Shown piece by piece: positions 54,383 to 63,225 of a stretch of 64,000 nt of DNA. Numbering within the stretch: position 1 is the first letter of the stretch; every line of letters begins with the position of its first letter. The stretch lies in assembly GCF_022348085.1 (NCBI RefSeq), contig NZ_JAKRFN010000003.1:299433-363432 (forward strand), read 5' to 3'. A model generated the notes under the pieces. It made no database searches. It worked only from the letters and a program-made list of their open reading frames with translations, and was not told the DNA's origin. Made by a program: the position numbers and the translations under genes. Source of the DNA: Mycobacterium sp. PSTR-4-N (lineage in GTDB: Bacteria > Actinomycetota > Actinomycetes > Mycobacteriales > Mycobacteriaceae).

Positions 54383-55521
54383 AGCCGGCTGCCCCCTGCA
54401 GCCCGCACTTTCACACCGGAGCCGGCCACCGTCTCGTACACCCGCATGATCTGCAACGCGACCACCGACCAGTCATAGCGCTGCACGAGTTGAGTCGCGC
54501 ACTCGACGTATGCGGCCCGGCGGGCGTCGTCGGCGAGCACGTCGATCAATCCGGCGGCCAGGGCGTCCGGATCGTCGACAGTCACCAACCGGCCGCCGCG
54601 GCCGTCGTCGAGCACGCGGCGGAACGCATCCAGGTCACTGGCCACCACGGCGGTACCTGCGGCCATCGCCTCGACCAGCACGATGCCGAAACTCTCCCCA
54701 CCGGTGTGCGGCGCGCAGTAAACATCGGCACTGCGCATGGCCGCAGCCTTCTGCTTGTCGTCGACCTGACCGAGGAACCGCAGATGCCGCGCCAGCGGAC
54801 CGGCCGTCTCGCGCAGTTCCGCTTCGTCGCCGCGCCCCACCACCAGCACCTCGATGTCGGCGAACCGGTCGACCACGGCGGGCAGCGCACCCACCAACAC
54901 CGACATGCCCTTGCGCGGTTCGTCGAAGCGACCGAGGAACAGGATCGACCGTCCCGGGCGCGGATAGCCCTCGAGCAGCGGCGCGGTGGCGAACGAGGCG
55001 ACGTCGACGCCGTTGGGAATCTCGACCGCGTCGCTGCCCAGCGCCTCCATCTGCCAGCGGCGGGCCAGGTCCGACACCGCAATGCGGCCGACGATCTTCT
55101 CGTGCATCGGCCGCAGGATCGGTTCGAACACCGACAGCGTCAACGACTTGGTCGTCGACGTGTGGAACGTCGCGACGATCGGCCCCTCGGCGATGTTGAG
55201 CGCCAACATCGACAGGCTGGGCGCGTTGGGTTCGTGCAGGTGCAACACGTCGAAATCGCCCTGCTGCAGCCACTTCTTGACCTTGCGGTGTGTCGCCGGC
55301 CCGAAGCGCAGCCGTGCGACCGACCCGTTGTACGGGATGGGTACGGCCTTTCCGCCGGAGACCACGTACTCCGGCAGCGACGTCTCGGCATCGGGCGAGG
55401 CCGGGGCGAGCACGCTGACCTCGTGGCCGGCGGCGTGCATCACCTCCGCGAGTTGCAGCACGTGAGACTGCACACCGCCGGGCACGTCGAAGCTGTACGG
55501 GCACACCATCCCGATGCGCAT
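54379..55521 (-). CDS. pimA: Phosphatidyl-myo-inositol mannosyltransferase
   Basis: 380 aa GT-B glycosyltransferase (GT4) that moves mannose from GDP-mannose to position 2 of phosphatidylinositol, the first step of PIM synthesis, at the inner face of the membrane. MRIGMVCPYSFDVPGGVQSHVLQLAE holds the Gly-rich loop; HLHEPNAPSLS and VATFHTS are N-domain sites; FLGRFDEPRKGMSVL, and the GESFGIVLVEAMAAG EX7E motif mark the donor site. The ATG overlaps the acyltransferase stop by one base (TGATG). Confidence 0.97.
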   Translation of the reverse strand: MRIGMVCPYSFDVPGGVQSHVLQLAEVMHAAGHEVSVLAPASPDAETSLPEYVVSGGKAVPIPYNGSVARLRFGPATHRKVKKWLQQGDFDVLHLHEPNAPSLSMLALNIAEGPIVATFHTSTTKSLTLSVFEPILRPMHEKIVGRIAVSDLARRWQMEALGSDAVEIPNGVDVASFATAPLLEGYPRPGRSILFLGRFDEPRKGMSVLVGALPAVVDRFADIEVLVVGRGDEAELRETAGPLARHLRFLGQVDDKQKAAAMRSADVYCAPHTGGESFGIVLVEAMAAGTAVVASDLDAFRRVLDDGRGGRLVTVDDPDALAAGLIDVLADDARRAAYVECATQLVQRYDWSVVALQIMRVYETVAGSGVKVRAAGGSRL

Positions 55522-56426
55522 CAGGACGCCTCCAACCTCGCCCTGCGCTCCTCGGAGAGGTCGGCCAGCCATTGCGGTTGCATCATGTGCCAGTCGGCGG
55601 GATAGGTGGCGATGTTGTCGGCGAACCGGTCGGCCAACGCCTGGGTGATGGCGGTGACGTCGCCCGACGAAGTGTCGATTTGCGGGTAGACCTTGGTCCC
55701 CCACCCGTCGCCGTCGAACCAGCAGTGCGCGGGGAACAACGCAGCTCCGGTGGTGAGCGCGAGTTTCGCGGGCCCGGCGGGCAGCCGGGTGGGCTCACCG
55801 AAGAAGTCGACCTGCACGCCGCGCCTGCTGAGGTCGCGATCGGACATCAGACACACGATGCCGTTGTCGTTCAGCCAGTCGCAGAGCACGTCGAACGGCG
55901 GACGCTGCCCCCCGGACGACGGAATCACCGTGAAGCCCAGACTTTCCCGATAGGCCAGGAAGCGGTTGTACAGCGACTCGGGTTTGAGCCGTTCGGCGAC
56001 CGTGGCGAACGTGCCGAAGTTCTGCGCCAGCCACACCCCCGCCATGTCCCAGTTGCCGCTGTGCGGCAGCGCGAGGATGGCACCGCGACCGTGTTCGAGG
56101 GCGTCGAACGCCATGCCGATGTCGATGACGTCCAGCCGGCGACCGAGTTCGTCATGGTCCATCGACGGCAACCGGAACGCCTCGCGCCAGTACCGGGCGT
56201 AGGACGCCAGCGAGGCGTACATCAACTCGTCGGGCACGTCCTGCGGTGCGGTGCCGATCACCCGGGCCAGGTTCCTGCGCAGCTGATCGGGTCCGCCGCC
56301 ACGCGCGGCGTACCAGGCGCCTGCTCCGAACGCGTTGCGGGCCACGATTTCTGGAGCGGCTCGGACCAGACGCCAGCCCGCCGCGTAACCCCAGTCGCTG
56401 AGGTTGTCCCCGAACGGAATCCTCAT
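55521..56426 (-). CDS. patA: PIM acyltransferase (PatA, Rv2611c-like)
   Basis: 301 aa of the lysophospholipid/lauroyl acyltransferase family. The catalytic HX4D is HSGNWD in AILALPHSGNWDMAGVWLAQ, followed by ERLKPESLYNRFLAYRE and VCLMSDRDLSRRGVQVDFFGEP. In mycobacteria this enzyme puts palmitate on the mannose of PIM1/PIM2. The ATG overlaps the pgsA stop (ATGA), and its own stop overlaps the pimA ATG, so the three PIM genes are translated as a chain. Confidence 0.93.
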   Translation of the reverse strand: MRIPFGDNLSDWGYAAGWRLVRAAPEIVARNAFGAGAWYAARGGGPDQLRRNLARVIGTAPQDVPDELMYASLASYARYWREAFRLPSMDHDELGRRLDVIDIGMAFDALEHGRGAILALPHSGNWDMAGVWLAQNFGTFATVAERLKPESLYNRFLAYRESLGFTVIPSSGGQRPPFDVLCDWLNDNGIVCLMSDRDLSRRGVQVDFFGEPTRLPAGPAKLALTTGAALFPAHCWFDGDGWGTKVYPQIDTSSGDVTAITQALADRFADNIATYPADWHMMQPQWLADLSEERRARLEAS

Positions 56427-57094
56427 GGGTCGGTGGTTTCGGGTTTCTCGGCGCTGTCGGCCGGGGTGAGGGGATCCATCGCTCCGGACGACACGCGCAC
56501 GCTGTGCAGCCGCTGCCCGACGGTGAGCACACTGGTCACCGCGAGCACCCACATCGCCACCGGTAGCAGCCAGTGCAGCGGCAGGAACGGCACCCCGGAC
56601 AGACCGGCGCCGGCGAGCACGATGACGAGCCGCTCCGGCCGCTCGATCAGGCCGCCGTCGCCGGTGAGCCCGCTCGCCTCCGCCCTGGCCTTGATGTACG
56701 AGATCACCTGGGAGGACACCAAACAGATCATGGTGGCGACGACGAGTCCGGTGCTGTGCAGCCCGAACGCCGCCCACCAGAGCAGCCCGCAGAAGATCGC
56801 GCCGTCACTGATGCGGTCACAGGTCGCGTCGAGCACCGCGCCGAAGCGGCTGCCACCGCCGCTCTCCCGGGCCATCGCCCCGTCGAGCATGTCGGCGAGC
56901 ACGAACACGAAGACCGTGAACGCGCCCCACCACAACTGGCCCATCGGGAACAGCGTCAACGCACCGAGCACCGATCCGGCGGTCCCCAGGATCGTCACGC
57001 TGTCGGGGGTCAGCCCCAGGCGCAGAGCACCTTTGGCCGCGGGCCGCGACAGTTTGGCATACGCCGCCCGGGTCATCAGGTAGAAGTCGCTCAC
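56423..57094 (-). CDS. pgsA: Phosphatidylinositol (phosphate) synthase
   Basis: 223 aa CDP-alcohol phosphatidyltransferase with about six helices. The CAP motif DMLDGAMARESGGGSRFGAVLDATCDR fits DX2DGX2ARX8GX3DX3D. It joins CDP-diacylglycerol and inositol (phosphate) to make the lipid base for PIMs. An acidic, Pro-rich tail (LTPADSAEKPETTDP) follows. GTG 57094 overlaps the HIT gene stop (GTGA). Its place next to patA and pimA identifies it as the inositol enzyme, PgsA1 of M. tuberculosis. Confidence 0.94.
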   Translation of the reverse strand: MSDFYLMTRAAYAKLSRPAAKGALRLGLTPDSVTILGTAGSVLGALTLFPMGQLWWGAFTVFVFVLADMLDGAMARESGGGSRFGAVLDATCDRISDGAIFCGLLWWAAFGLHSTGLVVATMICLVSSQVISYIKARAEASGLTGDGGLIERPERLVIVLAGAGLSGVPFLPLHWLLPVAMWVLAVTSVLTVGQRLHSVRVSSGAMDPLTPADSAEKPETTDP

Positions 57095-57639
57095 GGCTGG
57101 CGATCCCACTCGCCGGCCAGCAGCTGACGGGTATCGCGAAGCAACTGCGGGATGATCTTCGAATCCCCGATGACCGTGATGAAGTTCGCGTCACCGCCCC
57201 AGCGGGGCACCACATGCATGTGCAGATGCTCCGACAACGAGCCGCCCGCCGAGGTACCCAGGTTCAGCCCGACGTTGAAGCCGTGCGGACGCGACACCGC
57301 CTTCATCACCCGGATGGCCTTCTGCGTGAACGCCATCAACTCGGCACTCTCCTCGGCGGTCAAGTTCTCCAATTCTGCGACCCGCCGATACGGCACCACC
57401 ATCAGGTGTCCCGGGTTGTAGGGGTAGAGGTTGAGTACCGCGTAGACCAGCTCACCGCGCGCGACGACGAGGCCGTCCTCGTCGGACATGTTGGGGATGT
57501 CGGTGAACGGTTCCGAGGACGCCGCCGATCCCGGCTTCACGGCGTCGACGATGTAGTTCATCCGGTGGGGTGTCCACAACCGCTGCAAACGGTCGGGTTC
57601 ACCTACCCCGCGGTCTACGATCGTGTCGTCGGAGTCCAC
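57091..57639 (-). CDS. HIT family hydrolase/phosphorylase (Rv2613c-like)
   Basis: 182 aa. The histidine triad is EHLHMHVVPRW; LNLYPYNPGHLMVVPYRRVAEL and NVGLNLGTSAGGS are family sites. DRLQRLWTPHRMNYIV is typical of the actinobacterial Ap4A phosphorylase branch (Rv2613c), which cleaves diadenosine tetraphosphate. GTG 57639 lies one base after the thrS stop. Ap4A is a side product of aminoacyl-tRNA synthetases, so the location next to thrS makes sense. Confidence 0.92.
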   Translation of the reverse strand: MDSDDTIVDRGVGEPDRLQRLWTPHRMNYIVDAVKPGSAASSEPFTDIPNMSDEDGLVVARGELVYAVLNLYPYNPGHLMVVPYRRVAELENLTAEESAELMAFTQKAIRVMKAVSRPHGFNVGLNLGTSAGGSLSEHLHMHVVPRWGGDANFITVIGDSKIIPQLLRDTRQLLAGEWDRQP

Positions 57640-57640
57640 G

Positions 57641-59710
57641 TCAGCCCTCGCCTGCCTGCGTCGCGACGGTGACGAGTTCTGCTGTCGGAGCGGCGTTTTC
57701 GCGCCGCCTCACCCAGTCGACGATGGCCTGCACAGCCGCATCCCGTCCGACACCGTTGATCTGCGTGCGATCGCCGAACCGAAACGACACCGCCCCTGCC
57801 TCGACATCGCGGTCTCCCGCGAGAAGCATGAACGGAACCCGCTGATTGGTGTGATTAACGATCTTCTTGGCCATCCGGTCGTCGCTGGTGTCGACCTCCG
57901 CCCGAATCCCGTGCTTCTTCAGATCGGCCGCCACCTCCAGCAGGTAGTCGACATGGCCCTCGGCCACGGGGATCCCCACCACCTGCACCGGCGCGAGCCA
58001 GGCCGGGAACGCACCGGCGAAATGCTCGGTGAGGATGCCGAAGAACCGTTCGATCGATCCGAACAGTGCACGGTGGATCAGCACCGGACGCTTGCGGGTG
58101 CCGTCGGCGGCGGTGTATTCGAGCTCGAAACGATCCGGCATGTTGAAGTCGAGCTGAATGGTCGACATCTGCCAGCTGCGTCCCAACGCGTCGCGCACCT
58201 GCACCGAAATCTTCGGACCGTAGAAGGCGGCGCCACCGGGATCGGGAACCAGTTCCAGCCCTGAGGATTCCGCCACCTCGCGCAGCGTCTCGGTGGCCTC
58301 CTCCCAGATCTCGTCGGAGCCGACGAACTTGTCCGGGTCCTTGGTCGAGAGCTCCAGGTAGAAGTCGTCGAGGCCGTAGTCGGCGAGCAGCTCCAACACG
58401 AACTGCAGCAGCCGGGCCAGCTCGTCACGCATCTCTTCGCGGGTGCAGTAGATGTGCGCATCGTCCTGGGTCATCCCGCGAACCCGCGTCAGCCCGTGGA
58501 TCACCCCGGACTTCTCGTACCGGTACACGCTGCCGAATTCGAAGAGCCGCAACGGAAGTTCGCGGTAGGACCGTCCCCGCGAGCGGTAGATCAGATGGTG
58601 CATCGGGCAGTTCATCGGTTTGAGGTAGTAGTCCTGCCCCGGCTTGCGGACCGAGCCGTCCTCGTTGAACTCCGCGTCGATGTGCATCGGCGGGAACATG
58701 CCGTCGGCGTACCACTCCAGGTGACCGGAGGTGATGTAGAGCTGTTCCTTGGTGATGTGCGGGGTGTTGACGAACTCGTAGCCGGCCTCGATGTGCTTGC
58801 GTCGCGAGTACTCCTCCAGCTCGCGCCGCACGATGCCCCCCTTGGGGTGGAAAACCGGTAGGCCGGAACCCAATTCGTCGGGGAAGCTGAACAGATCGAG
58901 CTCGACGCCGAGCTTGCGGTGGTCGCGCCGCTGAGCCTCTTCGATCAGCTCGAGGTGCCGGTCGAGTGCCTCCTGCGACTCCCAGGCGGTGCCGTAGATG
59001 CGCTGCAGACTGGCGTTGGCCTGGTCGCCACGCCAGTAGGCTGCCGAGCTGCGGGTCAACTTGAACGCCGGGATGTAGCGGGTGGTCGGGATGTGCGGAC
59101 CGCGGCACAGATCACCCCAGACACGCTCGCGTGTACGGGGATTGAGGTTGTCGTAGGCCGTCAGTTCGTCGCCGCCGACCTCCATCACCTCGGGATCGTC
59201 GGCACCCGACTTGTCGTCGATCAGCTCGAGCTTGTAGGGCTCACCGGCCAGCTCCGCGCGGGCTTCGTCTTTGGACGCGAAGACGCGGCGCTCGAAGAGC
59301 TGACCGTCCTTGACGATCTTGCGCATCCTCTTCTCGAGCGCCTCGAGGTCTTCAGGAGTGAACGGTTCGGCCACATCGAAGTCGTAGTAGAAGCCGTCGG
59401 TGATCGGCGGACCGATACCCAGCTTGGCTTCGGGGAACATGTCCTGCACCGCCTGGGCGAGCACGTGTGCCGCCGAGTGGCGGATGACGCTGCGCCCGTC
59501 ATCGGTGTCGGCCGCGACGGGGACGACGTCGACGTCGGTATCGGGAGTCCAGGACAGGTCACGCAGCCTCCCGTCGGCATCACGGACGACGACGACGGCG
59601 TCGGGCGCACCGCGCGACGGGAGCCCGGCCTCACGCACCGCCGCGGCGGCGGTCGTCCCGGCAGCGACCCGGATCGGGGCTGCTGGTGCGGGGCGAGCGG
59701 GCGCGGTCAT
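57641..59710 (-). CDS. thrS: Threonyl-tRNA synthetase
   Basis: 689 aa. Domains in order: an N-terminal TGS-like part ([17 protein letters not shown]), the editing domain ([35 protein letters not shown], then [10 protein letters not shown]), class II catalytic core with zinc-site Cys in [40 protein letters not shown], motif 3 [18 protein letters not shown], and the C-terminal anticodon domain. ATG 59710 has GGGAG 9 bases upstream. It heads the long coupled unit thrS-HIT-pgsA-patA-pimA-nudix. The 87-base leader shows no T-box. Confidence 0.97.
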   Translation of the reverse strand: MTAPARPAPAAPIRVAAGTTAAAAVREAGLPSRGAPDAVVVVRDADGRLRDLSWTPDTDVDVVPVAADTDDGRSVIRHSAAHVLAQAVQDMFPEAKLGIGPPITDGFYYDFDVAEPFTPEDLEALEKRMRKIVKDGQLFERRVFASKDEARAELAGEPYKLELIDDKSGADDPEVMEVGGDELTAYDNLNPRTRERVWGDLCRGPHIPTTRYIPAFKLTRSSAAYWRGDQANASLQRIYGTAWESQEALDRHLELIEEAQRRDHRKLGVELDLFSFPDELGSGLPVFHPKGGIVRRELEEYSRRKHIEAGYEFVNTPHITKEQLYITSGHLEWYADGMFPPMHIDAEFNEDGSVRKPGQDYYLKPMNCPMHHLIYRSRGRSYRELPLRLFEFGSVYRYEKSGVIHGLTRVRGMTQDDAHIYCTREEMRDELARLLQFVLELLADYGLDDFYLELSTKDPDKFVGSDEIWEEATETLREVAESSGLELVPDPGGAAFYGPKISVQVRDALGRSWQMSTIQLDFNMPDRFELEYTAADGTRKRPVLIHRALFGSIERFFGILTEHFAGAFPAWLAPVQVVGIPVAEGHVDYLLEVAADLKKHGIRAEVDTSDDRMAKKIVNHTNQRVPFMLLAGDRDVEAGAVSFRFGDRTQINGVGRDAAVQAIVDWVRRRENAAPTAELVTVATQAGEG

Positions 59711-59797
59711 GAGAGGTTCTCCCAACGTTGGTGCAGTTCTGTGGCGCGATCGACCGAACGGGCTCGGCGACCGCGACCATGCTATCGGTGCACGGGC

Positions 59798-60226
59798 TCA
59801 GGACCCGATACCAATAGGGCTTTGCAGCCAGGGCCAGTCGATACCGACCAGTCGGGCCGCGAAATTGAGCGCCCCGAGCAGCCACAGCGTCCCGATGACG
59901 ACGGCGGCGGTGAAGACGACGCCCAGGATCTTCACCCACAGGCCCTGGCGTGAGAACCAGTCCATCACCTTGTCGTAGCGCTCTCGGACCCAGGCCAGCA
60001 GCCGGCGCGCCCAGTCGAATTCGGTGGCCAGGATGCCGAGCCCGACGAACACGATCGCCCAGCCGGGACCGGGGTACGGGATGGCGACGATGCCGGCGGC
60101 GAACACGACGGTGCCGATCACCCCGACGGCGACCCGGTACACCAGGTTGGCGACCGGACGTTCGCGCAGGCGATCACGCCAACCCCGCCAGCGGCGTGAG
60201 AGCGCGTTCCGTGTCCCGTCGGTCAT
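59798..60226 (-). CDS. TIGR02611-type small membrane protein
   Basis: 142 aa with three predicted helices: LVYRVAVGVIGTVVFAAGIVAIPYPGPGWAIVFVGLGILA forms two, and VKILGVVFTAAVVIGTLWLLG the third. PGPGWAIVFVGLGILATEFDWARRLL is the signature of this actinobacterial family of unknown function. The ATG overlaps the stop of the upstream thioesterase gene (ATGA), so they are coupled. Basic N-terminus (RRWRGWRDRLRERP) suggests it faces the cytosol. Confidence 0.82.
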   Translation of the reverse strand: MTDGTRNALSRRWRGWRDRLRERPVANLVYRVAVGVIGTVVFAAGIVAIPYPGPGWAIVFVGLGILATEFDWARRLLAWVRERYDKVMDWFSRQGLWVKILGVVFTAAVVIGTLWLLGALNFAARLVGIDWPWLQSPIGIGS

Positions 60227-60852
60227 GGCTGCCCGGGCTTCAGCTTGACGAACAGCGAGTGCGCCTCGGCCAGCACCTGGTCTCCGTCGAGCAGCCGGCC
60301 CGAGACGAAGATCTTGCGACCGACGATGTCGTCGATGCCGGAATCGACCTGCAATTCCTTGTCCACCGGCACGATCTTGCGGTAGTCGACGTGCAGGAAC
60401 GCAGTGCGCTGCGCGCGGCTGCGGCCCAGCTTGGCGGCGGTGAAGCCGAGCAGCGAGTCGAAGAGGTGCGCGATCGTGCCGCCGTGTGCAGCTCTGTTGC
60501 GGCCGAGGTGGTATCGGCGGAACAGGGCAGTGCCGCCGATCCGCTCGTCGTCGGTGACATGCAGGTCGACCGGCACCCCCAGGATGTTGCCACGGTTGGG
60601 CAGGTCCATCCGCCGTCCCGACGGCGACGCCCACTCGTCGGCGTCGAACGGTGCGAGCAGTTCCGATGCCTGCTCGATCAAATCGGCGGCGGCGGTGACG
60701 ACGTCATCGGGGGCGTCGGCGGCGCGCGCGTGATCCTGCAAGGTGCGCACCGCCTCGACGAAGCGTCCGTAATCGGGGCCGCCGCGAGTGGTGGGCTGCG
60801 GCGGATTGAAGCCGCCGCCGGAATGGACGTCGGCGGAGTCGGTGGCGCTCAC
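60223..60852 (-). CDS. PaaI-type hotdog thioesterase
   Basis: 209 aa. The first about 85 residues are a helical extension; the hotdog domain follows with NRAAHGGTIAHLFDSLLGFTAAK, in which HGG is the usual active-site turn, then LHVDYRKIVPVDKELQVDSGIDDIVGRKIFVSGRLLDGDQVLAEAHSLFVKL. Such enzymes hydrolyse acyl-CoA thioesters. GTG start with a weak ribosome binding site. It leads a two-gene unit with the TIGR02611-type membrane protein. Substrate unknown. Confidence 0.85.
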   Translation of the reverse strand: MSATDSADVHSGGGFNPPQPTTRGGPDYGRFVEAVRTLQDHARAADAPDDVVTAAADLIEQASELLAPFDADEWASPSGRRMDLPNRGNILGVPVDLHVTDDERIGGTALFRRYHLGRNRAAHGGTIAHLFDSLLGFTAAKLGRSRAQRTAFLHVDYRKIVPVDKELQVDSGIDDIVGRKIFVSGRLLDGDQVLAEAHSLFVKLKPGQP

Positions 60853-60873
60853 CCGCTCACCGTATTGGTTGGC

Positions 60874-61728
60874 TCAGCTCTGGGCCGCACCGGCTTTGCT
60901 CAGCGTTTCGAACTCGTCGTCACTGAGCTCGATCTCGCCGGCCGCCACGTTCTCCTCGAGGTGGGCCACCTTGGACGTGCCCGGGATGGGCAGCATCACC
61001 GGGGAGCGCTTGAGCAGCCATGCGAGTGCCAGCTGCGAGGCTGTGGCGCTGTGCTCGGCGGCGATGCGCTGGAGCGGACCGTCAGCCGCCGCCAGCGGAC
61101 CGGCCGCCAGCGGGAACCACGGGATGAACGCGATGCCTTGGGCCTCGCACGCGTCGACGAGAGGTTCGGCTCCGCGGGTAGTCAGGTTGTACATGTTCTG
61201 CACCGAGACGATCGGCGCGACCTTCTGCGCGGCCTCGAGCTGATCGACGCTGACCTCCGAGAGCCCGATGTGGCGGATCTTGCCTTCGTTCTTGAGCGCC
61301 AGCAGCTCCCCCACCTGGTCTTCGGCGGGGAACTTGTCGTCGATGCGATGCAATTGGAAGAGGTCGATGGTGTCGACTCCGAGGCGGCGCAGGCTCATCT
61401 CGCACTCCTGCCTCAGATAGGCCGGATACCCGAGAACGGGCCACTGATCGGGGCCGGTGCGCAGCAGCCCCGCCTTGGTGGCGACGACGACTCCGTCGTA
61501 GGGATGCAGCGCCTCTCGGATCAATTCCTCGGAGACATACGGACCGTATGAGTTCGCGGTGTCGATGAAGTTCACCCCGAGTTCCACGGCTCGACGCAGC
61601 ACGCGCAGACACTCGTCGCGGTCGGCGGGCGGACCCCACACGCCCTTGCCGGTCAGGCGCATCGCCCCGAAAGCCAGGCGATTCACGGTCAGATCGTTGC
61701 CCAGGGTCAGCGTCGTCGCAGTCACCAC
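60874..61728 (-). CDS. Aldo/keto reductase
   Basis: 284 aa TIM-barrel NADPH-dependent reductase. The catalytic set is visible: Asp and Tyr in NFIDTANSYGPYVSEELIREAL, Lys in VVVATKAGL, and His in FQLHRID. IRHIGLSEVSVDQLE and MLPIPGTSKVAHLEEN (cofactor binding) are conserved. The GTG start (61728 or 61725) gives VTATTLTLGNDLTVNRLAFGAM. It is divergent from the DUF1990 gene with 34 bases between. Physiological substrate unknown. Confidence 0.92.
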   Translation of the reverse strand: MVTATTLTLGNDLTVNRLAFGAMRLTGKGVWGPPADRDECLRVLRRAVELGVNFIDTANSYGPYVSEELIREALHPYDGVVVATKAGLLRTGPDQWPVLGYPAYLRQECEMSLRRLGVDTIDLFQLHRIDDKFPAEDQVGELLALKNEGKIRHIGLSEVSVDQLEAAQKVAPIVSVQNMYNLTTRGAEPLVDACEAQGIAFIPWFPLAAGPLAAADGPLQRIAAEHSATASQLALAWLLKRSPVMLPIPGTSKVAHLEENVAAGEIELSDDEFETLSKAGAAQS

Positions 61729-61762
61729 ACCGACGGTACGCCCGCGATGCGAAGCTCGACTG

Positions 61763-62260
61763 ATGAGACTCAGCGATCTGGCCGGGCTGCCGTTGACCTA
61801 CCCCGACGTGGGCGCCACGGCCCGCACCCCGCCGCCCGGTTACCGGTTCTTGCGAAGAACTGCGGTCATTGGTTCGGGGCGTGCGCGTTTCGAGCAGGCG
61901 GCCGCAGCAGGGATGCGGTTCGGCATGCTGCGAGGTGCCGGGCTTCGCATCGAGGCGACCACACCGACTGCCCAGGAAGGGACCGACGTGCTCGGGCACC
62001 TGGGCCCGATGGTCGCCCCGTGCCGGGTGGTCTATGTCGTCGACGAACCGGACAGACGCGGATTCGCCTACGGCACCCTGCCCGGCCACGCTGTTCGCGG
62101 CGAGGAGCTGTTCCTGGTGCGCTACGACAGCACGGCCGATCAGGTGATTGCCGAGGTCGCCGCGTTCTCTCGGCCCGCGCGGTGGTGGAGCCGAATAGGG
62201 GCGCCCGTGACCTCATGGATGCAGAAATTGATTGCTGCTCGGTATCTCAAGGCACTGTGA
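61763..62260 (+). CDS. DUF1990 family protein
   Basis: 165 aa. LPLTYPDVGATARTPPPGYRFLRRTAVIGSGRARFEQAAAAGMRFGMLRGAG, then GFAYGTLPGHAVRGEELFLVRYD and FSRPARWWSRIGAPVTSWMQKLIAARYLKAL, is the conserved pattern of DUF1990 (YndB-like fold), found in actinobacteria and plants; function unknown. ATG 61763 matches the family start; the longer upstream frame is antisense to the aldo/keto reductase gene. No strong ribosome binding site is seen. Confidence 0.83.
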   Translation: MRLSDLAGLPLTYPDVGATARTPPPGYRFLRRTAVIGSGRARFEQAAAAGMRFGMLRGAGLRIEATTPTAQEGTDVLGHLGPMVAPCRVVYVVDEPDRRGFAYGTLPGHAVRGEELFLVRYDSTADQVIAEVAAFSRPARWWSRIGAPVTSWMQKLIAARYLKAL

Positions 62261-62364
62261 GCCGGCTCGGACGGAACCGCTCACCAAAGCGTCAGCATCA
62301 TGCCGAGGTGGTTTGCGGTGGTCAGCGGTAGATTGTAGGCCGAATTGACGTAAGAGTTTGGACG

Positions 62365-63090
62365 GTGGCGGTGGAAGCTCAGGCTGACGTGGACGCGGCG
62401 CATCTGCGTGTGGCGGAATTGGTGCGCGGTCTGCACAACAGACCCGATACCGACGCCGATACGGTGATCGCTGAATTGGCAGAACACGCGGCCGCCGAAA
62501 TTCCGGGCGCGCAGTACGCGGGCATCACACTGACCCGCAACGCCCGCCAGATCGAAACACCCGCCGCGACGTCGCATTGGCCGCTTCTGCTCGACAAGAT
62601 CCAGCAGCGTTACCACGAAGGGCCGTGCCTCACGGCGGCCTGGGACGAGCAGACGGTCCACGTGCCCGACCTCGAGACCGAGACTCGATTTCCCAACTAT
62701 CGACGCGACGCCCTGGCCGAGACTCCGATCCGATCGATCATGGCCTTTCAGCTCTTCATCGCTGGAGAGACCCTCGGCGCCCTCAACGTCTACTCCGAGG
62801 AACCCGACGTCTTCTCCGCCGATTCACGGACCATCGGCATGATCTTCGCCGCGCACTCCTCGGTGGCCTGGAATTCGGCCCGCCGGGAGGAGCAGTTCAA
62901 GCGCGCGCTGTCCAGCCGCGACATGATCGGCCAGGCCAAGGGCATGATCATGGAACGCTACCGGGTGGATGCGGTGCAGGCCTTCGACGTCCTCCGCAAG
63001 CTGTCCCAGGATTCCAACGTGCCGCTGATCCAGGTCGCCACCGATCTGGTCGCCGGGGCGCTGGCCGAGAACGAGAAGACGGACCGCTAG
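62365..63090 (+). CDS. GAF-ANTAR domain regulator
   Basis: 241 aa. A GAF sensor domain covers about residues 30-165 (AGITLTRNARQIETPAATSH, GPCLTAAWDEQTVHVPDL, IRSIMAFQLFIAGETLGALNVYSEEPDVFS) and an ANTAR RNA-binding domain about 175-230 (ALSSRDMIGQAKGMIMERYRVDAVQAFDVLRKLSQDSNVPL). ANTAR proteins bind paired RNA hairpins and prevent termination. Ligand and target RNAs are unknown. GTG 62365 (or 62371) is the start. The 104 bases before it contain TTGACG at 62345-62350 but no clear -10. A terminator follows at 63188. Confidence 0.9.
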   Translation: MAVEAQADVDAAHLRVAELVRGLHNRPDTDADTVIAELAEHAAAEIPGAQYAGITLTRNARQIETPAATSHWPLLLDKIQQRYHEGPCLTAAWDEQTVHVPDLETETRFPNYRRDALAETPIRSIMAFQLFIAGETLGALNVYSEEPDVFSADSRTIGMIFAAHSSVAWNSARREEQFKRALSSRDMIGQAKGMIMERYRVDAVQAFDVLRKLSQDSNVPLIQVATDLVAGALAENEKTDR

Positions 63091-63187
63091 CTGCCAGCGC
63101 GAGGCGGTTGATCCGCTCGCCGTGCACCAGGTACGGCATCGAGTCGCGTCGTCGCGATCACTGCACCTCGGTGCTGTGGCCGGCGCC

Positions 63188-63217
63188 GGCCTGGCTGAGA
63201 GTCGACTCAGCCAGGCC
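63188..63217. terminator. Bidirectional hairpin between ANTAR gene and proline-rich gene
   Basis: GGCCTGGCTGAG at 63188-63199 and its exact complement at 63206-63217 form a 12-bp stem with a 6-base loop. It lies between the convergent stops at 63090 and 63226. There is no long T-tract, which is common for mycobacterial terminators. Confidence 0.7.
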
Positions 63218-63225
63218 GAAGCCAT

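Noticed and set aside
59711..59797. T-box riboswitch before thrS
   Set aside because: The leader is only 87 bases and shows neither a T-box core nor an antiterminator/terminator pair.
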